Below are positions 39,216 through 48,355 of a DNA stretch of 64,000 nt, in pieces (within the stretch, counting starts at the first letter, position 1; every line of letters begins with the position of its first letter). Origin of the DNA: Arthrobacter woluwensis (GTDB taxonomy: Bacteria > Actinomycetota > Actinomycetes > Actinomycetales > Micrococcaceae); assembly GCF_030816155.1 (NCBI RefSeq), contig NZ_JAUSXR010000001.1, forward strand, positions 1 through 64,000, read 5' to 3'. The notes under the pieces are model-generated. The model was not told the DNA's origin and ran no database searches. It saw only the letters and a list, made by a program, of their open reading frames with translations. The position numbers and the translations under genes are program-made.

Positions 39216-40157
39216 GTCTGCCGTACTTCGACGCCGCACAGGTCCGGGCCCGCGCCCCCTGGCGTGCCGCCGTGGACGCCCTGGCCGCGGCGCTCCGCCA
39301 CGACGTGGACCCCGAACAGGACGGCCCCCGCGTCTTCAGCCCGGCCCCGGGCGGCGAGTTCCTCCTGATGCCGGCCTCCGGCGCCCGGTACAGCGGCGTC
39401 AAGGCCCTGACCGTGGCCCCCGGCAACCCCGCGCGAGGCCTCGAGAAGATCCAGGGGGTGTACGTGCTCTACAGCTCGGACACCCTGGCGCCCGTGGCGC
39501 TCCTGGACGGCACCGAGCTGACGGCCATCCGGACCCCGGCGGTCACCCTGCTGGCGGTCACGCGGATCCTCGCGGCCACGCCGGGCGGAGCCCCGAAGGA
39601 CCCGAGCGTCCTGGTGTTCGGCGCAGGCGTCCAGGCGCTCAATCACCTCCGCGCCGCTCACGCGCTTCTCCCGGGAGCGCGGCTCGGCGTCGTCGGCCGC
39701 AGCGAGGACCGTGTCCGCGCGCTCGTGGAGACTCTCGCCGCAGAGGGTGTCGACGTCGAGGCCCGGACGGCCGCGGATGTCGGCACGGCGGACGTGATCC
39801 TCTGTGCGACCACGTCCACGACGCCGCTCTTCGACGGCGCCGCCGTCGCGCCGGACGCCGTGGTGGCCGCCGTCGGGCAGCATGGCCTGGATGCCCGCGA
39901 GGTCGACGCCGCACTGGTGCGCCGCAGCGACGTGGTGGTCGAGGGGCGCGCCTCGGCGCTGCGGGAGGCCGGCGATCTGATCCCGGCGCGCAGCGCCGAG
40001 GGAGTGGCAGCGGATCCGACCGGCGAATCTGCGGGACCTGGTGGTCGACGGGATCGCGCGGACCCCCGGAAAACCCTGTCTTTACGCGGGCGTGGGCATG
40101 GCCTGGGAGGACCTCGTCACGGCCGCGATGGTGTATGAAGGGGGGACCATCCCATGA
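39212..40157 (+). pseudogene. Ornithine cyclodeaminase/mu-crystallin family gene with +1 frameshift
   Basis: The intact part begins MSLPYFDAAQVRARAP. It has the NAD-binding loop VLVFGAGVQALNHLRAA and typical DVILCATTSTTPLFDG. After GDLIPARSAE the frame breaks. Around 40000-40002 one extra G (GCCGAGGGAGTGG) diverts it into unrelated sequence ending at 40138. Removing it restores the family C-terminus, EWQRIRPANLRDLVVDGIAR...GKPCLYAGVGMAWEDLVTAAMVYEG, with a stop at 40155-40157 that overlaps the GntR start. Relatives reduce pyrroline-2-carboxylate to proline. It is either a real inactivation or a base error. Confidence 0.85.
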
Positions 40158-40921
40158 GCACCCCAGGAGTGACAGCCGTGAACCCCGTGTCTGATCTTCC
40201 CCTCGCCCCGATCGCCCCCAAGCCGAACCTGCGGGAGAGCGTGACGGAGTCCCTGCGCGCGGCCATCATCGCCGGCAGCCTGGAGGAGGGGACCCTGTAC
40301 TCCGCGCCCGCGCTGGGCGCCGTGTTCGGGGTGTCCGCCACCCCCGTCCGGGAGGCCATGATGGACCTCGCCCGCGAGGGTCTCGTGGAGACCGTGAAGA
40401 ACAAGGGTTTCCGCGTCCTCGGGGTGAGCGAGGAGGAGCTGGACGAGATCACCGAGATCCGCCTCATGATCGAGGCGCCGACGGTCGGGAAGCTCCCCGG
40501 CCGGATCCCGGAGAGCGCGTTCCCCCGCCTGCGGACGCTGGCCGCCGCCATCGTCACCGCGGCGGAGGAGGGCGATCTGACGGCGTACCTCGTCAACGAC
40601 CGCACCTTCCACAGCGAGCTACTCAGCTTCTACGGCAACAGCCAGCTGGAGGACCTCGCCACCCGGCTCCGCATGCGGACCCGGATGTACGGGCTGAGGA
40701 CCCTCAGCGACAACCACCAGCTGTCCAGCTCCGCCAAGGAGCACGACGAACTCCTGGACCTCATCCACGCCGGCGACGCCGCGGGGGCGGAAGCACTCAT
40801 GCGCCGCCACCTCGGGCACACCCGCGGTCTCTGGGCCACGGGACATCAGGAATCCGGCCAGCAAGATTCCGGTCCGCACGAGGCCGACCCGCACGACACC
40901 AGCCGGCCACCGGCACCCTAA
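40154..40921 (+). CDS. GntR family (FCD-type) transcriptional regulator
   Basis: The 255-residue regulator has an N-terminal winged helix (LRESVTESLRAAIIAG ... VFGVSATPVREAMMDLAREGLV) and a C-terminal all-helical ligand domain of the FadR/FCD type (EEELDEITEIRLMIEAP ... EHDELLDLIHAGDAAGAEALMRRHL), which usually binds a carboxylate with a metal. The C-terminus has a His/Asp-rich tail. Position inside the hydroxyproline locus and the ATGTNACAT palindromes at two of its promoters suggest it is the pathway repressor. Confidence 0.88.
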   Translation: MSTPGVTAVNPVSDLPLAPIAPKPNLRESVTESLRAAIIAGSLEEGTLYSAPALGAVFGVSATPVREAMMDLAREGLVETVKNKGFRVLGVSEEELDEITEIRLMIEAPTVGKLPGRIPESAFPRLRTLAAAIVTAAEEGDLTAYLVNDRTFHSELLSFYGNSQLEDLATRLRMRTRMYGLRTLSDNHQLSSSAKEHDELLDLIHAGDAAGAEALMRRHLGHTRGLWATGHQESGQQDSGPHEADPHDTSRPPAP

Positions 40922-40936
40922 CCCCAAGGAGTACCC

Positions 40937-42109
40937 ATGAGCAGGGCCTGCGATGTCCTGGTGATCGGCGCGGGAGTGATCGGCGCCGCCACCGCCTACT
41001 TCGCGGCGAAGGCCGGACTGTCCGTGACGATCGTGGACCAGGGCCTTCCCGCCAGCGGGACGTCGTCGGCCTGCGAGGGGAACATCCTCGTCTCGGACAA
41101 GGAACTCGGCCCGGAACTCGAACTGACCCGCTACTCGCTCTCCGTCTGGAAGGGCGAGCTCGCCGAACACCGCCATCTCTGGGAGTTCGAGGCGAAAGGC
41201 GGGATCATCGTCGCTTCGCGGCCCAGCAGCCTGGAGTCTCTGCACCGGGTGATGGCAGTGCAGCGCGGCTTCGGCGTCGTGGTCGAAGAGCTGGACCCGG
41301 CCGCCCTGCGCCGCGCCGAACCGCACATCACCCCCGACGCGCTCGGCGGCGCGTATTACCCGGAGGATTCGCAGGTCCAGCCCATGCTGGTGGCCGCGCA
41401 CCTCGTGCGGCTGGCCACCGAGGCGGGCGCCGTGTTCCACGCAGGCGCCACCGTCACCGGCATGATGCGCGACGGCGACCGCGTCACCGGAGTCCGGACC
41501 ACACGGGGCGACTTCCCCGCCGGGAACGTGGTCAACTGCACGGGGACCTGGGCCGGGGAGATCGGCGCGCTCGCGGGCGTCAACGTCCCCGTCATGCCGC
41601 GCCGCGGCTTCGTCATGGTCACCGAGCCGCTCCCGCCCATGGTCCATCACAAGGTGTACGCGGCCGAGTACATCGACAACGTCGGCAGCTCCGACGCCGG
41701 CCTGCAGGCGTCCCCGGTGGTCGAGGGGACGCCCGGCGGCACCATCCTGATCGGCTCCACCCGCGAACGCGTCGGCTTCGACCGGTCCGTCAGCACGGCG
41801 GCGCTGCGGCGGCTCGCGCAGAACGCCACGGGCCTCTTCCCGTTCCTCGCCGGCGTCCGGGCCATCCGGCACTATCACGGCTTCCGCCCCTACTGCCCGG
41901 ACCACCTCCCCGTGATCGGCCACGATGACCGCGCCCCGGGACTCTGGCACGCCGCCGGTCACGAGGGCGCCGGGATCGGGCTTTCCGTCGGCACGGGAAA
42001 GCTCCTGTCGCAGGCGCTCAGCGGGCGCACGCCCGACCTCGACCTCACCCCCTTCGCTCCGGCGCGATTCGGCGCCGTCGCCCCGACCCCGCTGGAGGCC
42101 ACCCGATGA
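40937..42109 (+). CDS. FAD-dependent oxidoreductase, D-hydroxyproline dehydrogenase catalytic subunit
   Basis: The 390-residue DAO-family flavoprotein has the FAD fingerprint VLVIGAGVIGAATAYFAAKAG at residues 6-26 and the C-terminal GHEGAGIGLSVGTGKLL motif. It resembles DadA/HcnC-type amine dehydrogenases. With the small ferredoxin-like and second flavoprotein genes that follow, it matches the heteromeric D-hydroxyproline dehydrogenase, which oxidises cis-4-hydroxy-D-proline to the pyrroline. AAGGAG is six bases before ATG; the stop overlaps the next gene. Confidence 0.87.
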   Translation: MSRACDVLVIGAGVIGAATAYFAAKAGLSVTIVDQGLPASGTSSACEGNILVSDKELGPELELTRYSLSVWKGELAEHRHLWEFEAKGGIIVASRPSSLESLHRVMAVQRGFGVVVEELDPAALRRAEPHITPDALGGAYYPEDSQVQPMLVAAHLVRLATEAGAVFHAGATVTGMMRDGDRVTGVRTTRGDFPAGNVVNCTGTWAGEIGALAGVNVPVMPRRGFVMVTEPLPPMVHHKVYAAEYIDNVGSSDAGLQASPVVEGTPGGTILIGSTRERVGFDRSVSTAALRRLAQNATGLFPFLAGVRAIRHYHGFRPYCPDHLPVIGHDDRAPGLWHAAGHEGAGIGLSVGTGKLLSQALSGRTPDLDLTPFAPARFGAVAPTPLEATR

Positions 42110-42438
42110 GCGCTCTGGACGACGCCGTCCGCTTCACCTTCGACGGCCGGGACCTCACCGCCGCTCCCGGCCAGACCGTCGGCGCGGCCCTCGTCACGAA
42201 CGGCGTCACCGCCTGGCGCGGGACCCGGAAGGAAGGCCGGCCGCGCGGCCTGTTCTGCGGTATCGGCGTCTGCTTCGACTGCCTCGTGACCGTGGACGGC
42301 GTGAGCAATCAGCGGGCGTGCCTCGTGGACCTGTGCGACGGCATGGACGTGCGCGGGAGTCTCGCGGACGACGCCTCGGACAGCGCTGACTCCCTGGACA
42401 GCGCCGGCGCCCTAGACAGCGCGGAGGAGACCCGATGA
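42106..42438 (+). CDS. (2Fe-2S)-binding subunit of D-hydroxyproline dehydrogenase
   Basis: The 110-residue HcnA-like ferredoxin-domain protein has cluster cysteines at 51, 56, 59 and 72 in CGIGVCFDCLVTVDGVSNQRAC. It carries electrons between the flavin subunits. The C-terminal 25 residues are an acidic Asp/Ser/Ala repeat (DSADSLDSAGALDSAEE) not needed for the fold. It overlaps both neighbours by four bases. Confidence 0.88.
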   Translation: MSALDDAVRFTFDGRDLTAAPGQTVGAALVTNGVTAWRGTRKEGRPRGLFCGIGVCFDCLVTVDGVSNQRACLVDLCDGMDVRGSLADDASDSADSLDSAGALDSAEETR

Positions 42439-43871
42439 GCGAGCTGCGAGTGGACGTCGCCGTCGTAGGCGCGGGCCCGGCCGGCCTGGCCGCCGCCGTC
42501 GCGGCAGCGGAGGCGGGTGCCGTGGTCGCCGTCGTCGACGCCGCGAACCAGCCGGGCGGACAGTTCTGGCGCCATCGCCCCGAAGTGGGCGACGCGGATC
42601 CCGACGGGCGCGGCCACCACGACTGGGACGTGTTCCTGGATCTGCGCCGCCGCTTCCGCGCGGGCATCGCGGCCGGACGGGTGCAGCACCTTCCCGGGCT
42701 GCAGGTCTGGATGGCGGCACAGAACGACGGCGCCGACTTCACCCTCCGCACCACGCGCACCGTCGTGGGCGGCGAGGGCGCAGGCCCCACCGTGCATGCC
42801 CCGCGCCTCGTGCTGTGCCCGGGCGGGTACGACCGGCAGCTTCCCGTGCCCGGCTGGGACCTCCCCGGCGTCATGGCGGCCGGCGGTGTCCAGGCCTTCC
42901 TCAAGGCCAACGGCGCGCTTCCGGGACGTCGGTTCGTGGTGGCGGGGACCGGGCCATTCCTGCTGCCCGTGGCCGCGAACATCGCCGAGGCCGGGGGAGA
43001 GGTGCTGGCGGTGCTGGAGTCCTCGTCCCTGTCGAATTGGCTCCCGCAGTGGAAAGCTGCGGCGTCAGTGCCCGGCAAGGCCCTGGAAGGTGCCGAGTAT
43101 GCGGGCGTGTTCACCCGGCACCGCATCCCGTACAAGACCCGCAGCATCGTCACCGCGGTCGAAGGTGAGGACCGGGTGCGGTCGGTGGCCTGGGCGAAGG
43201 CCGACGCCGACGGCCGCGCGCTCCCCGGCACCGGCGGCGTCTACGAGGACGTCGACGTGGTCGGGTTCGGCTGGGGCTTCACGCCGCAGATGGAACTGCC
43301 GCTCTCCCTGGGAGCCGAGACCCGCGTCGACGCCGACGGTTCCCTCGTGGCCGTGGTCGACGAGCGGCAGGAGTCCTCCGTGCCGGGCCTGTTCCTGGCG
43401 GGTGAGGTGACCGGCGTCGGCGGCGCCGTGCTCGCCGTGCTGGAAGGCCAGGCCGCGGGGACTGCGGCCGCCGACCCCGCCGCCGTCGTCCTGCCCGCGA
43501 AGGACGCCGCCCGCCGCGACCGGCACCGCCGCTTCGCCCAGGCCATGCACCAGGCACATCCCGTGCCCGCGGCCTGGCAGGACTGGCTGACCCCGGAGAC
43601 TTTGGTGTGCCGCTGCGAGGAGGTGCCGGTGTCCGCGGTCACCGAGGCGCGGGACGCCCTCGGCGCCGAGGACTCCCGCAGCCTGAAATCCTTCGCCCGG
43701 GTCGGCATGGGCTGGTGCCAGGGGAGAGTGTGCGGTTTCGCGGCGTCCTGCCTCGGCGCCGGACCCGGCGAACCCGCAGTCGAGGCGTCGATCGCCTCAG
43801 CGGCGAAGCGGCCTCTGGCCGTGCCCGTGCCGATCTCCGAACTCGCCTCCCTCGACGTGCTCGACGACTGA
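42435..43871 (+). CDS. FAD/NAD(P)-binding subunit of D-hydroxyproline dehydrogenase
   Basis: The 478-residue HcnB-like protein starts with VAVVGAGPAGLAAAVAAAEAGA (FAD). It has a second nucleotide-binding region around FVVAGTGPFLLPVAANIAEAGGEV and ends in a BFD-like [2Fe-2S] domain with cysteines 392, 394, 428 and 433 (CRC ... GWCQGRVC). It completes the three-subunit dehydrogenase. Confidence 0.88.
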   Translation: MSELRVDVAVVGAGPAGLAAAVAAAEAGAVVAVVDAANQPGGQFWRHRPEVGDADPDGRGHHDWDVFLDLRRRFRAGIAAGRVQHLPGLQVWMAAQNDGADFTLRTTRTVVGGEGAGPTVHAPRLVLCPGGYDRQLPVPGWDLPGVMAAGGVQAFLKANGALPGRRFVVAGTGPFLLPVAANIAEAGGEVLAVLESSSLSNWLPQWKAAASVPGKALEGAEYAGVFTRHRIPYKTRSIVTAVEGEDRVRSVAWAKADADGRALPGTGGVYEDVDVVGFGWGFTPQMELPLSLGAETRVDADGSLVAVVDERQESSVPGLFLAGEVTGVGGAVLAVLEGQAAGTAAADPAAVVLPAKDAARRDRHRRFAQAMHQAHPVPAAWQDWLTPETLVCRCEEVPVSAVTEARDALGAEDSRSLKSFARVGMGWCQGRVCGFAASCLGAGPGEPAVEASIASAAKRPLAVPVPISELASLDVLDD

Positions 43872-43906
43872 GCCCCCGCCTTCTTCCGACCCTGAAAGGA
43901 CCTTCC

Positions 43907-45391
43907 ATGAGCGCCTCCCACGCCCCCATCACGACCACCGAAGCCACCAGCGAGGCTGAACTCGAGTGCCTGCTGGCCGGTGTCCAAGCTGCGGCCGCGC
44001 CCCTGGCCGCAATCCGGCCCGCCGAGCGGGCCGTGCTGCTGGAGGCCGTCGCCGACGGGCTCGACGCCGCAGCCGGGGAACTGATCCCCGTGGCCCAGGC
44101 CGAGACGCGTCTCGCCGAGGGCCGCCTGACCGGCGAGCTGAAGCGGACCACCTTCCAGCTCCGTCTCTTCGCTCAGGAACTGCGCGACGGCGGGTACCTG
44201 GACGCCCGGATCGACCATGCGGACCCGGAGTGGCCTATGGGCGCGCCCCGCCCCGATCTGCGCCGGGTCAAGCAGGCGCTGGGTCCGGTCCTGGTGTTCT
44301 CGGCCAGCAACTTCCCGTTCGCGTTCTCGGTAGCCGGTGGCGACACCGCCTCCGCGCTCGCGGCCGGCTGTCCGGTGCTCGTCAAGGCCCACTCCGGTCA
44401 TCCCGAGCTGTCCCGGCTGACGGCCAACGTCGTGACCGCTTCGCTGGCCTCCGCCGGGGCGCCGGAGGGCGTCTTCGGGCTGCTGTTCGGCACGCAGGCC
44501 GGGGCCACAGCCCTCAAGGATCCCCGGATCGCGGCGGGTGCCTTCACCGGCTCCATCCCGGGCGGCCGGGCCCTGTTCGACATCGCCTCATCCCGGCCCA
44601 CGCCCATCCCGTTCTACGGGGAGCTCGGCAGCAACAATCCGGTGTTCGTCACGGAAGCCGCGGCGGCGGAACGGGCCGAGGGCATCGTCGAGGGCTTCAT
44701 CGGATCGTTCACGATGGGCAGCGGCCAGTTCTGCACCAAGCCGGGGACGCTGTTCGTCCCGGCGGATTCGACGCTCGTGGGCCGGCTCCGCGACGCCGTG
44801 CTGCCGGACGCGGCACCGCTCCTCAACGACCGGATCCAGGCGGGCTACACGGAGGTGGTCCAGGAACTGGAGGGCCACTCGAAGCTGAGCATCCTGGCGC
44901 AGGGGCCGGATCCCCTGTCCGATCCGCCGTCGCCCACGCTGCTGCTGACCACGGCGGAGGACATGCTGGCCGATCCGCACGCGCTGCAGGCGGAGTGCTT
45001 CGGGCCGACCGCCGTCGTCGTGACGTACACGGACGAAGCGCAGCTGGTGGCGCTCGCGGAGAGTTTCGAAGGGCAACTGACCGCGACCATCCAGGGCACG
45101 GACGCCTGCCAGGTGGCGGAGCTCGTGGAGGTGCTCTCCCGCAAGGCCGGCCGGGTCCTGTGGAACGGCTGGTCCACCGGGGTGTCCGTGACCTACGCGC
45201 AGCAGCACGGCGGCCCGTACCCGGCCACGACCGCCTCCGGGAGCACGTCCGTGGGGACCGCAGCGATCGAGCGCTTCCTGCGACCCGTGGCCTACCAAGG
45301 CTTCCCGCAGCACCTCCTGCCGGAAGCCCTGCGGGACGAGAACCCGCTGGACGTGCCCCAGCTGATCGACGGTCAGCGGGCGCGCGGCTGA
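43907..45391 (+). CDS. 2-oxoglutarate semialdehyde dehydrogenase (NADP+)
   Basis: The 494-residue aldehyde dehydrogenase has catalytic Cys276 (GSGQFCTKPG), general base Glu239 (YGELGSNNP) and cofactor lysine in VKAHSGHPE, the pattern of the NADP-linked semialdehyde dehydrogenase group used in hydroxyproline and arabinose pathways. It makes 2-oxoglutarate, the end of the pathway. ATG at 43907 follows GAAAGGA, 35 bases after the dehydrogenase subunit. Confidence 0.88.
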   Translation: MSASHAPITTTEATSEAELECLLAGVQAAAAPLAAIRPAERAVLLEAVADGLDAAAGELIPVAQAETRLAEGRLTGELKRTTFQLRLFAQELRDGGYLDARIDHADPEWPMGAPRPDLRRVKQALGPVLVFSASNFPFAFSVAGGDTASALAAGCPVLVKAHSGHPELSRLTANVVTASLASAGAPEGVFGLLFGTQAGATALKDPRIAAGAFTGSIPGGRALFDIASSRPTPIPFYGELGSNNPVFVTEAAAAERAEGIVEGFIGSFTMGSGQFCTKPGTLFVPADSTLVGRLRDAVLPDAAPLLNDRIQAGYTEVVQELEGHSKLSILAQGPDPLSDPPSPTLLLTTAEDMLADPHALQAECFGPTAVVVTYTDEAQLVALAESFEGQLTATIQGTDACQVAELVEVLSRKAGRVLWNGWSTGVSVTYAQQHGGPYPATTASGSTSVGTAAIERFLRPVAYQGFPQHLLPEALRDENPLDVPQLIDGQRARG

Positions 45392-45413
45392 GCGTTCTGC
45401 CGCCTCGCTCCAC

Positions 45414-45446
45414 GTCGGCCGGCACCCTCTCCGGGTGCCGGCCGAC
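45414..45446 (+). terminator. Terminator of the hydroxyproline operon
   Basis: The perfect 14-base stem GTCGGCCGGCACCC / GGGTGCCGGCCGAC encloses five bases, 22 bases after the aldehyde dehydrogenase stop. Confidence 0.8.
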
Positions 45447-45852
45447 GGCGTTTCGGGGGAGTGGGAGCCCGACGGCGGAGTGAGGGGATCCTGGGCGAGC
45501 GCGATCCCGCCCCGTCGAGGCTCTTCCAGTTTTCGCGAGAGCGCTCCACTTTCTTCTAGTCAGTGCATTGATCTGCTTGCCGCTCGCGCACCTCCCCTTC
45601 ATAGTCGACGTGCGACTTGGGACGTGACTTCGGCTAGGCATAGATCTGATGATGCGGGAACGTGAGTCGATCAGCTTTCAGATAAAAATCGTTGATCTCT
45701 GAATTTCCTCCGCTCTAGCTGGGCCTACACCTGCGCTGTCTGCGGAGTCGACGCCTGACTTGGAACAGCAAAACTCGGCCCAGGAGCGCCCGGTATCTCT
45801 TCTGCACCAACCACCCTTGGAGGACAAGGAAAAGCATTGATAGGAGCCAGTC
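45447..45852. other. Gene-free, lower-GC stretch
   Basis: About 400 bases with visibly more A+T than the neighbouring operons and no ORF with convincing codon use or ribosome site. It may hold promoter sequence for the small zinc-finger ORF that follows. Confidence 0.4.
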
Positions 45853-46032
45853 ATGTCGATTTGGAAATCAACTCTGCAATACCTGGGAATCTCAAAGGTC
45901 ACTCCACGCCCTGGATACACCGTCCCTGACAGGCTCTGGCCGGCTCGTCAGTTCTGTGAAATCTGCGGCGCGCAGGTTCCGCCCTCCCAACAGGAACAGC
46001 ACTCGGCGTGGCACGAAACTCAAGGGGTCTAG
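45853..46032 (+). CDS. 59-residue protein with CCHH zinc-finger-like motif
   Basis: A small ORF begins MSIWKSTLQYLGISKVTPRP. Its C-terminus carries a CEIC pair (residues 35-38) followed by HSAWH (50-54), giving C-x2-C-x11-H-x3-H, close to a classical zinc-finger spacing. TAGGAG lies seven bases before ATG. It stands alone in a lower-GC patch, which hints at transfer. A DNA- or protein-binding role is possible but not shown. Confidence 0.6.
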   Translation: MSIWKSTLQYLGISKVTPRPGYTVPDRLWPARQFCEICGAQVPPSQQEQHSAWHETQGV

Positions 46033-46206
46033 TGCGAGACTCCGACCCCCGAAAATAAGTTCGATCTGCAACTAGCTCGATGAGCGAGATATACGTTAGC
46101 CTAGCTTCATAAGTTCCGGTCGGCCCAGGTCGGCTGGAACGCCAGAGATTCCTGGTTTCCGGGGAATGTCTGCTGAAGGGCAGGACCTGAGAAGTCGGGA
46201 GATGGC

Positions 46207-46515
46207 ATGGAGAGTCGGCAGATCGTGCTCGCGAGGGCCGCGGAGAACGCGGCGAGGACGAGCACCGCGCTAGCGGATGCGGAGGTCCGCCTCGAGCGGC
46301 ACGACGACGGCTGGGTCCTCCACGCCGTGTACACGGTGGCCGGATCGTCGACCACCGTCGCGGCCATGGCCCTCGTGGAGCAGCGTCTCATCCCGGACCT
46401 GGAGGAGGTGCTGGGCGGCGCTTTCGTCCAGCGCCACGTCCGGTTCGCGGTGGAGAGCGGCTCCGCCTCCAGGCTACGTCGGCTCCCCGAGTCGGCGTCT
46501 CTGGTCTCACTCTGA
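46207..46515 (+). CDS. Hypothetical protein, 102 residues
   Basis: The product has no signal or cysteine. It begins MESRQIVLARAAENAARTST and has alternating beta segments (VRLERHDDGWVLHAVYTVAGS). It lies 52 bases before a CsbD gene and probably shares its transcript. The ribosome site is GGGAG. The family is not recognised; the size and neighbours fit small general-stress proteins of actinobacteria. Confidence 0.65.
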   Translation: MESRQIVLARAAENAARTSTALADAEVRLERHDDGWVLHAVYTVAGSSTTVAAMALVEQRLIPDLEEVLGGAFVQRHVRFAVESGSASRLRRLPESASLVSL

Positions 46516-46567
46516 CCGGGGTGGGAATCCCCGGGCGAATCCATCACCGAACGAAAGGGCGAGCATC

Positions 46568-46744
46568 ATGAGTTTCATCGACAAGGCCAAGAACGCTGCC
46601 GATCAGGCGGTCGGCAAGGCCAAGGAAGTCATCGGCGAGGCGACGGACAACCACAAGCTGGAGGCTGAAGGCAAGCTTCAGCAGGCGAAGGGTGACGTCA
46701 AGCAGGCCGGCGAGGACGTCAAGGACGCCTTCAAGGGCAAGTGA
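46568..46744 (+). CDS. CsbD family stress-response protein
   Basis: The 58-residue protein is highly charged and helical, with the CsbD pattern SFIDKAKNAADQAVGKAKEVIGE and HKLEAEGKLQQAKGDVKQAGE. CsbD members are abundant under SigB-type stress in other bacteria; their mechanism is unknown. ATG at 46568 follows AAGGGCGAG. Confidence 0.9.
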   Translation: MSFIDKAKNAADQAVGKAKEVIGEATDNHKLEAEGKLQQAKGDVKQAGEDVKDAFKGK

Positions 46745-46887
46745 TCTCGCATCGTCGGGGCCGGCATCGACCCACACCATCGTGAGTGTGCCGGCCCCGA
46801 CGGCCTCCCCGCCCGCGGCTGCGGCCTCTGGCCGCGCCCCGGTGCGGACCGCGCAAACACCTCGATGTGGAAAAGGCTGATCTTTCG

Positions 46888-47382
46888 ATGGCACTCGAAC
46901 TGATCGACAAGCACTGGAATGACGACGGCGACGGCAACGACCCGGGCGACACCCTCAAGCTCCTCCGCGAGTTCACCGTGGCGGCCGAGCGGGCCCGCGA
47001 AAGCATGCGCCGCGAACTCGGAGTGAACGCCACCGACCTCGCGGCCCTGGAGTACCTCCTCATCGAGAGCGACGCGTGGGGTGTCACGGCGACCGTGCTC
47101 GGCAAGCAGCTCGGGCTGTCTTCGGCGTCCACCACCATCCTCGTGTCCCGTCTCGAGCGGGCCGCCTATCTGCGGCGGGAACCCGCGCCTCTGGACCGCC
47201 GCGCCAACCTGCTCTTCCCGACGGAGCGGGCGCAATCGCTGCTGCGCTCGATCGTCGAACATCAGACCGACGCGCTCGCCGCCGTCGTGCGCTCGTTCGA
47301 CCGGGAGGACCTGGACGTGGTCGAGGAGTTCCTCGGCGCGAGCATCGCCGCGCTCCGGAACCCGCTGCCGCCGCGCGGCTGA
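46888..47382 (+). CDS. MarR family transcriptional regulator
   Basis: The 164-residue winged-helix regulator has a MarR core: LGVNATDLAALEYLLIESDAWGVTATVLGKQLGLSSASTTILVSRLERAAYLRRE, with the wing DRRANLLFPT. ATG at 46888 is chosen since upstream in-frame sequence is low-complexity; GTG at 46867 is possible. It lies 143 bases after the CsbD gene. Effector and targets unknown. Confidence 0.83.
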   Translation: MALELIDKHWNDDGDGNDPGDTLKLLREFTVAAERARESMRRELGVNATDLAALEYLLIESDAWGVTATVLGKQLGLSSASTTILVSRLERAAYLRREPAPLDRRANLLFPTERAQSLLRSIVEHQTDALAAVVRSFDREDLDVVEEFLGASIAALRNPLPPRG

Positions 47383-47452
47383 ACCTCGCCGCTCAACGCA
47401 GCGCGCCTGAAGTGCGCCCGGGAGCCGCCCGTCACCCCCTAGCCCGATGCCC

Positions 47453-48355
47453 TCACGCCCTCGCGGGGTCCAGCCTCCGGGCGGTCTCCTCGAGGGCGTC
47501 GCGCACGGCGGTGATGGCCGGGTGGCCCACGCTGGCGAGCCGGGCCGACGTGAACACGGTGCGCAGGGGAGCGCTGGGCAGATCGACCAGCCGCACGGAG
47601 GATTTGCTCCGGCCCACCCAGATCAGGTCGGGGAGAAGCGCCACCGCGTGCCCGGACTCCACCAGGCTGATGTGCGCCTGGAGGTCGGCGGTCTCGTACC
47701 GGACGTCGGGTTCGAACCCTGCGAGCCGGCAGGCCTGCTCCGCCCAGTGCCGGGTCGCGGCGCCCCGGGGTTCCATGACCCACGGCAGGTCCGCGGCGTC
47801 CGTGAGCTGCTGCAAGGTGTTCTCCGGCGGCACCGCGAGCCGGATCGCGTCCTCCACGAGGGGCTTGCGGTCCAGGCCGGGCAGATGGGGTGCGGCATGG
47901 TGCGGATACTGTTCCGCGACCACCAGATCGAAGCCATGCGCCCAGGTCTCGTGCAGGGCCGTCTCCGGTTCGTACTGGACCATTTCGATCCGCAGCGCCG
48001 GATGCTGTTCGGCCACGGCCTGGAGCGTCGCCGGGAGGAGGGCAAGCATCGCGCTCTGGAAGACGGCCATCCGCACGGTTCCTCGGATCTCGTCCTGGCT
48101 CGCGGCCACGGCGGCCTCGGCCCGTTCGAAGGCGTCCAGCAGCTCGCCCGTGTGCTCGGCCAGAAGCTGAGCCTGCGGGGTCAGCAGCACCCCGCGGCCG
48201 GACTTCCGCATGAGTTCCACGCCCACTTCCTTCTCCAGGAGGGCGAGCTGCTGGGACACCGAGGAAGGGCTGTACGCGAGGGCGTCGGCCACCCCGGCGA
48301 GCGTCCCGCGGATGCTCAGTTCGCGGAGCAGTCGGAGCCTGCGGATCTCCAGCAT
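47453..48355 (-). CDS. LysR family regulator, probably of putA
   Basis: The 300-residue LysR-type protein has an N-terminal helix-turn-helix (RLRLLRELSIRGTLAGVADALAYSPSSVSQQLALLEKEVGV) and a periplasmic-binding-like effector domain. It is divergent from the proline dehydrogenase gene across a 243-base gap, the usual arrangement for a LysR protein and its target. It could sense proline or a pyrroline; this is inference. Confidence 0.88.
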   Translation of the reverse strand: MLEIRRLRLLRELSIRGTLAGVADALAYSPSSVSQQLALLEKEVGVELMRKSGRGVLLTPQAQLLAEHTGELLDAFERAEAAVAASQDEIRGTVRMAVFQSAMLALLPATLQAVAEQHPALRIEMVQYEPETALHETWAHGFDLVVAEQYPHHAAPHLPGLDRKPLVEDAIRLAVPPENTLQQLTDAADLPWVMEPRGAATRHWAEQACRLAGFEPDVRYETADLQAHISLVESGHAVALLPDLIWVGRSKSSVRLVDLPSAPLRTVFTSARLASVGHPAITAVRDALEETARRLDPARA

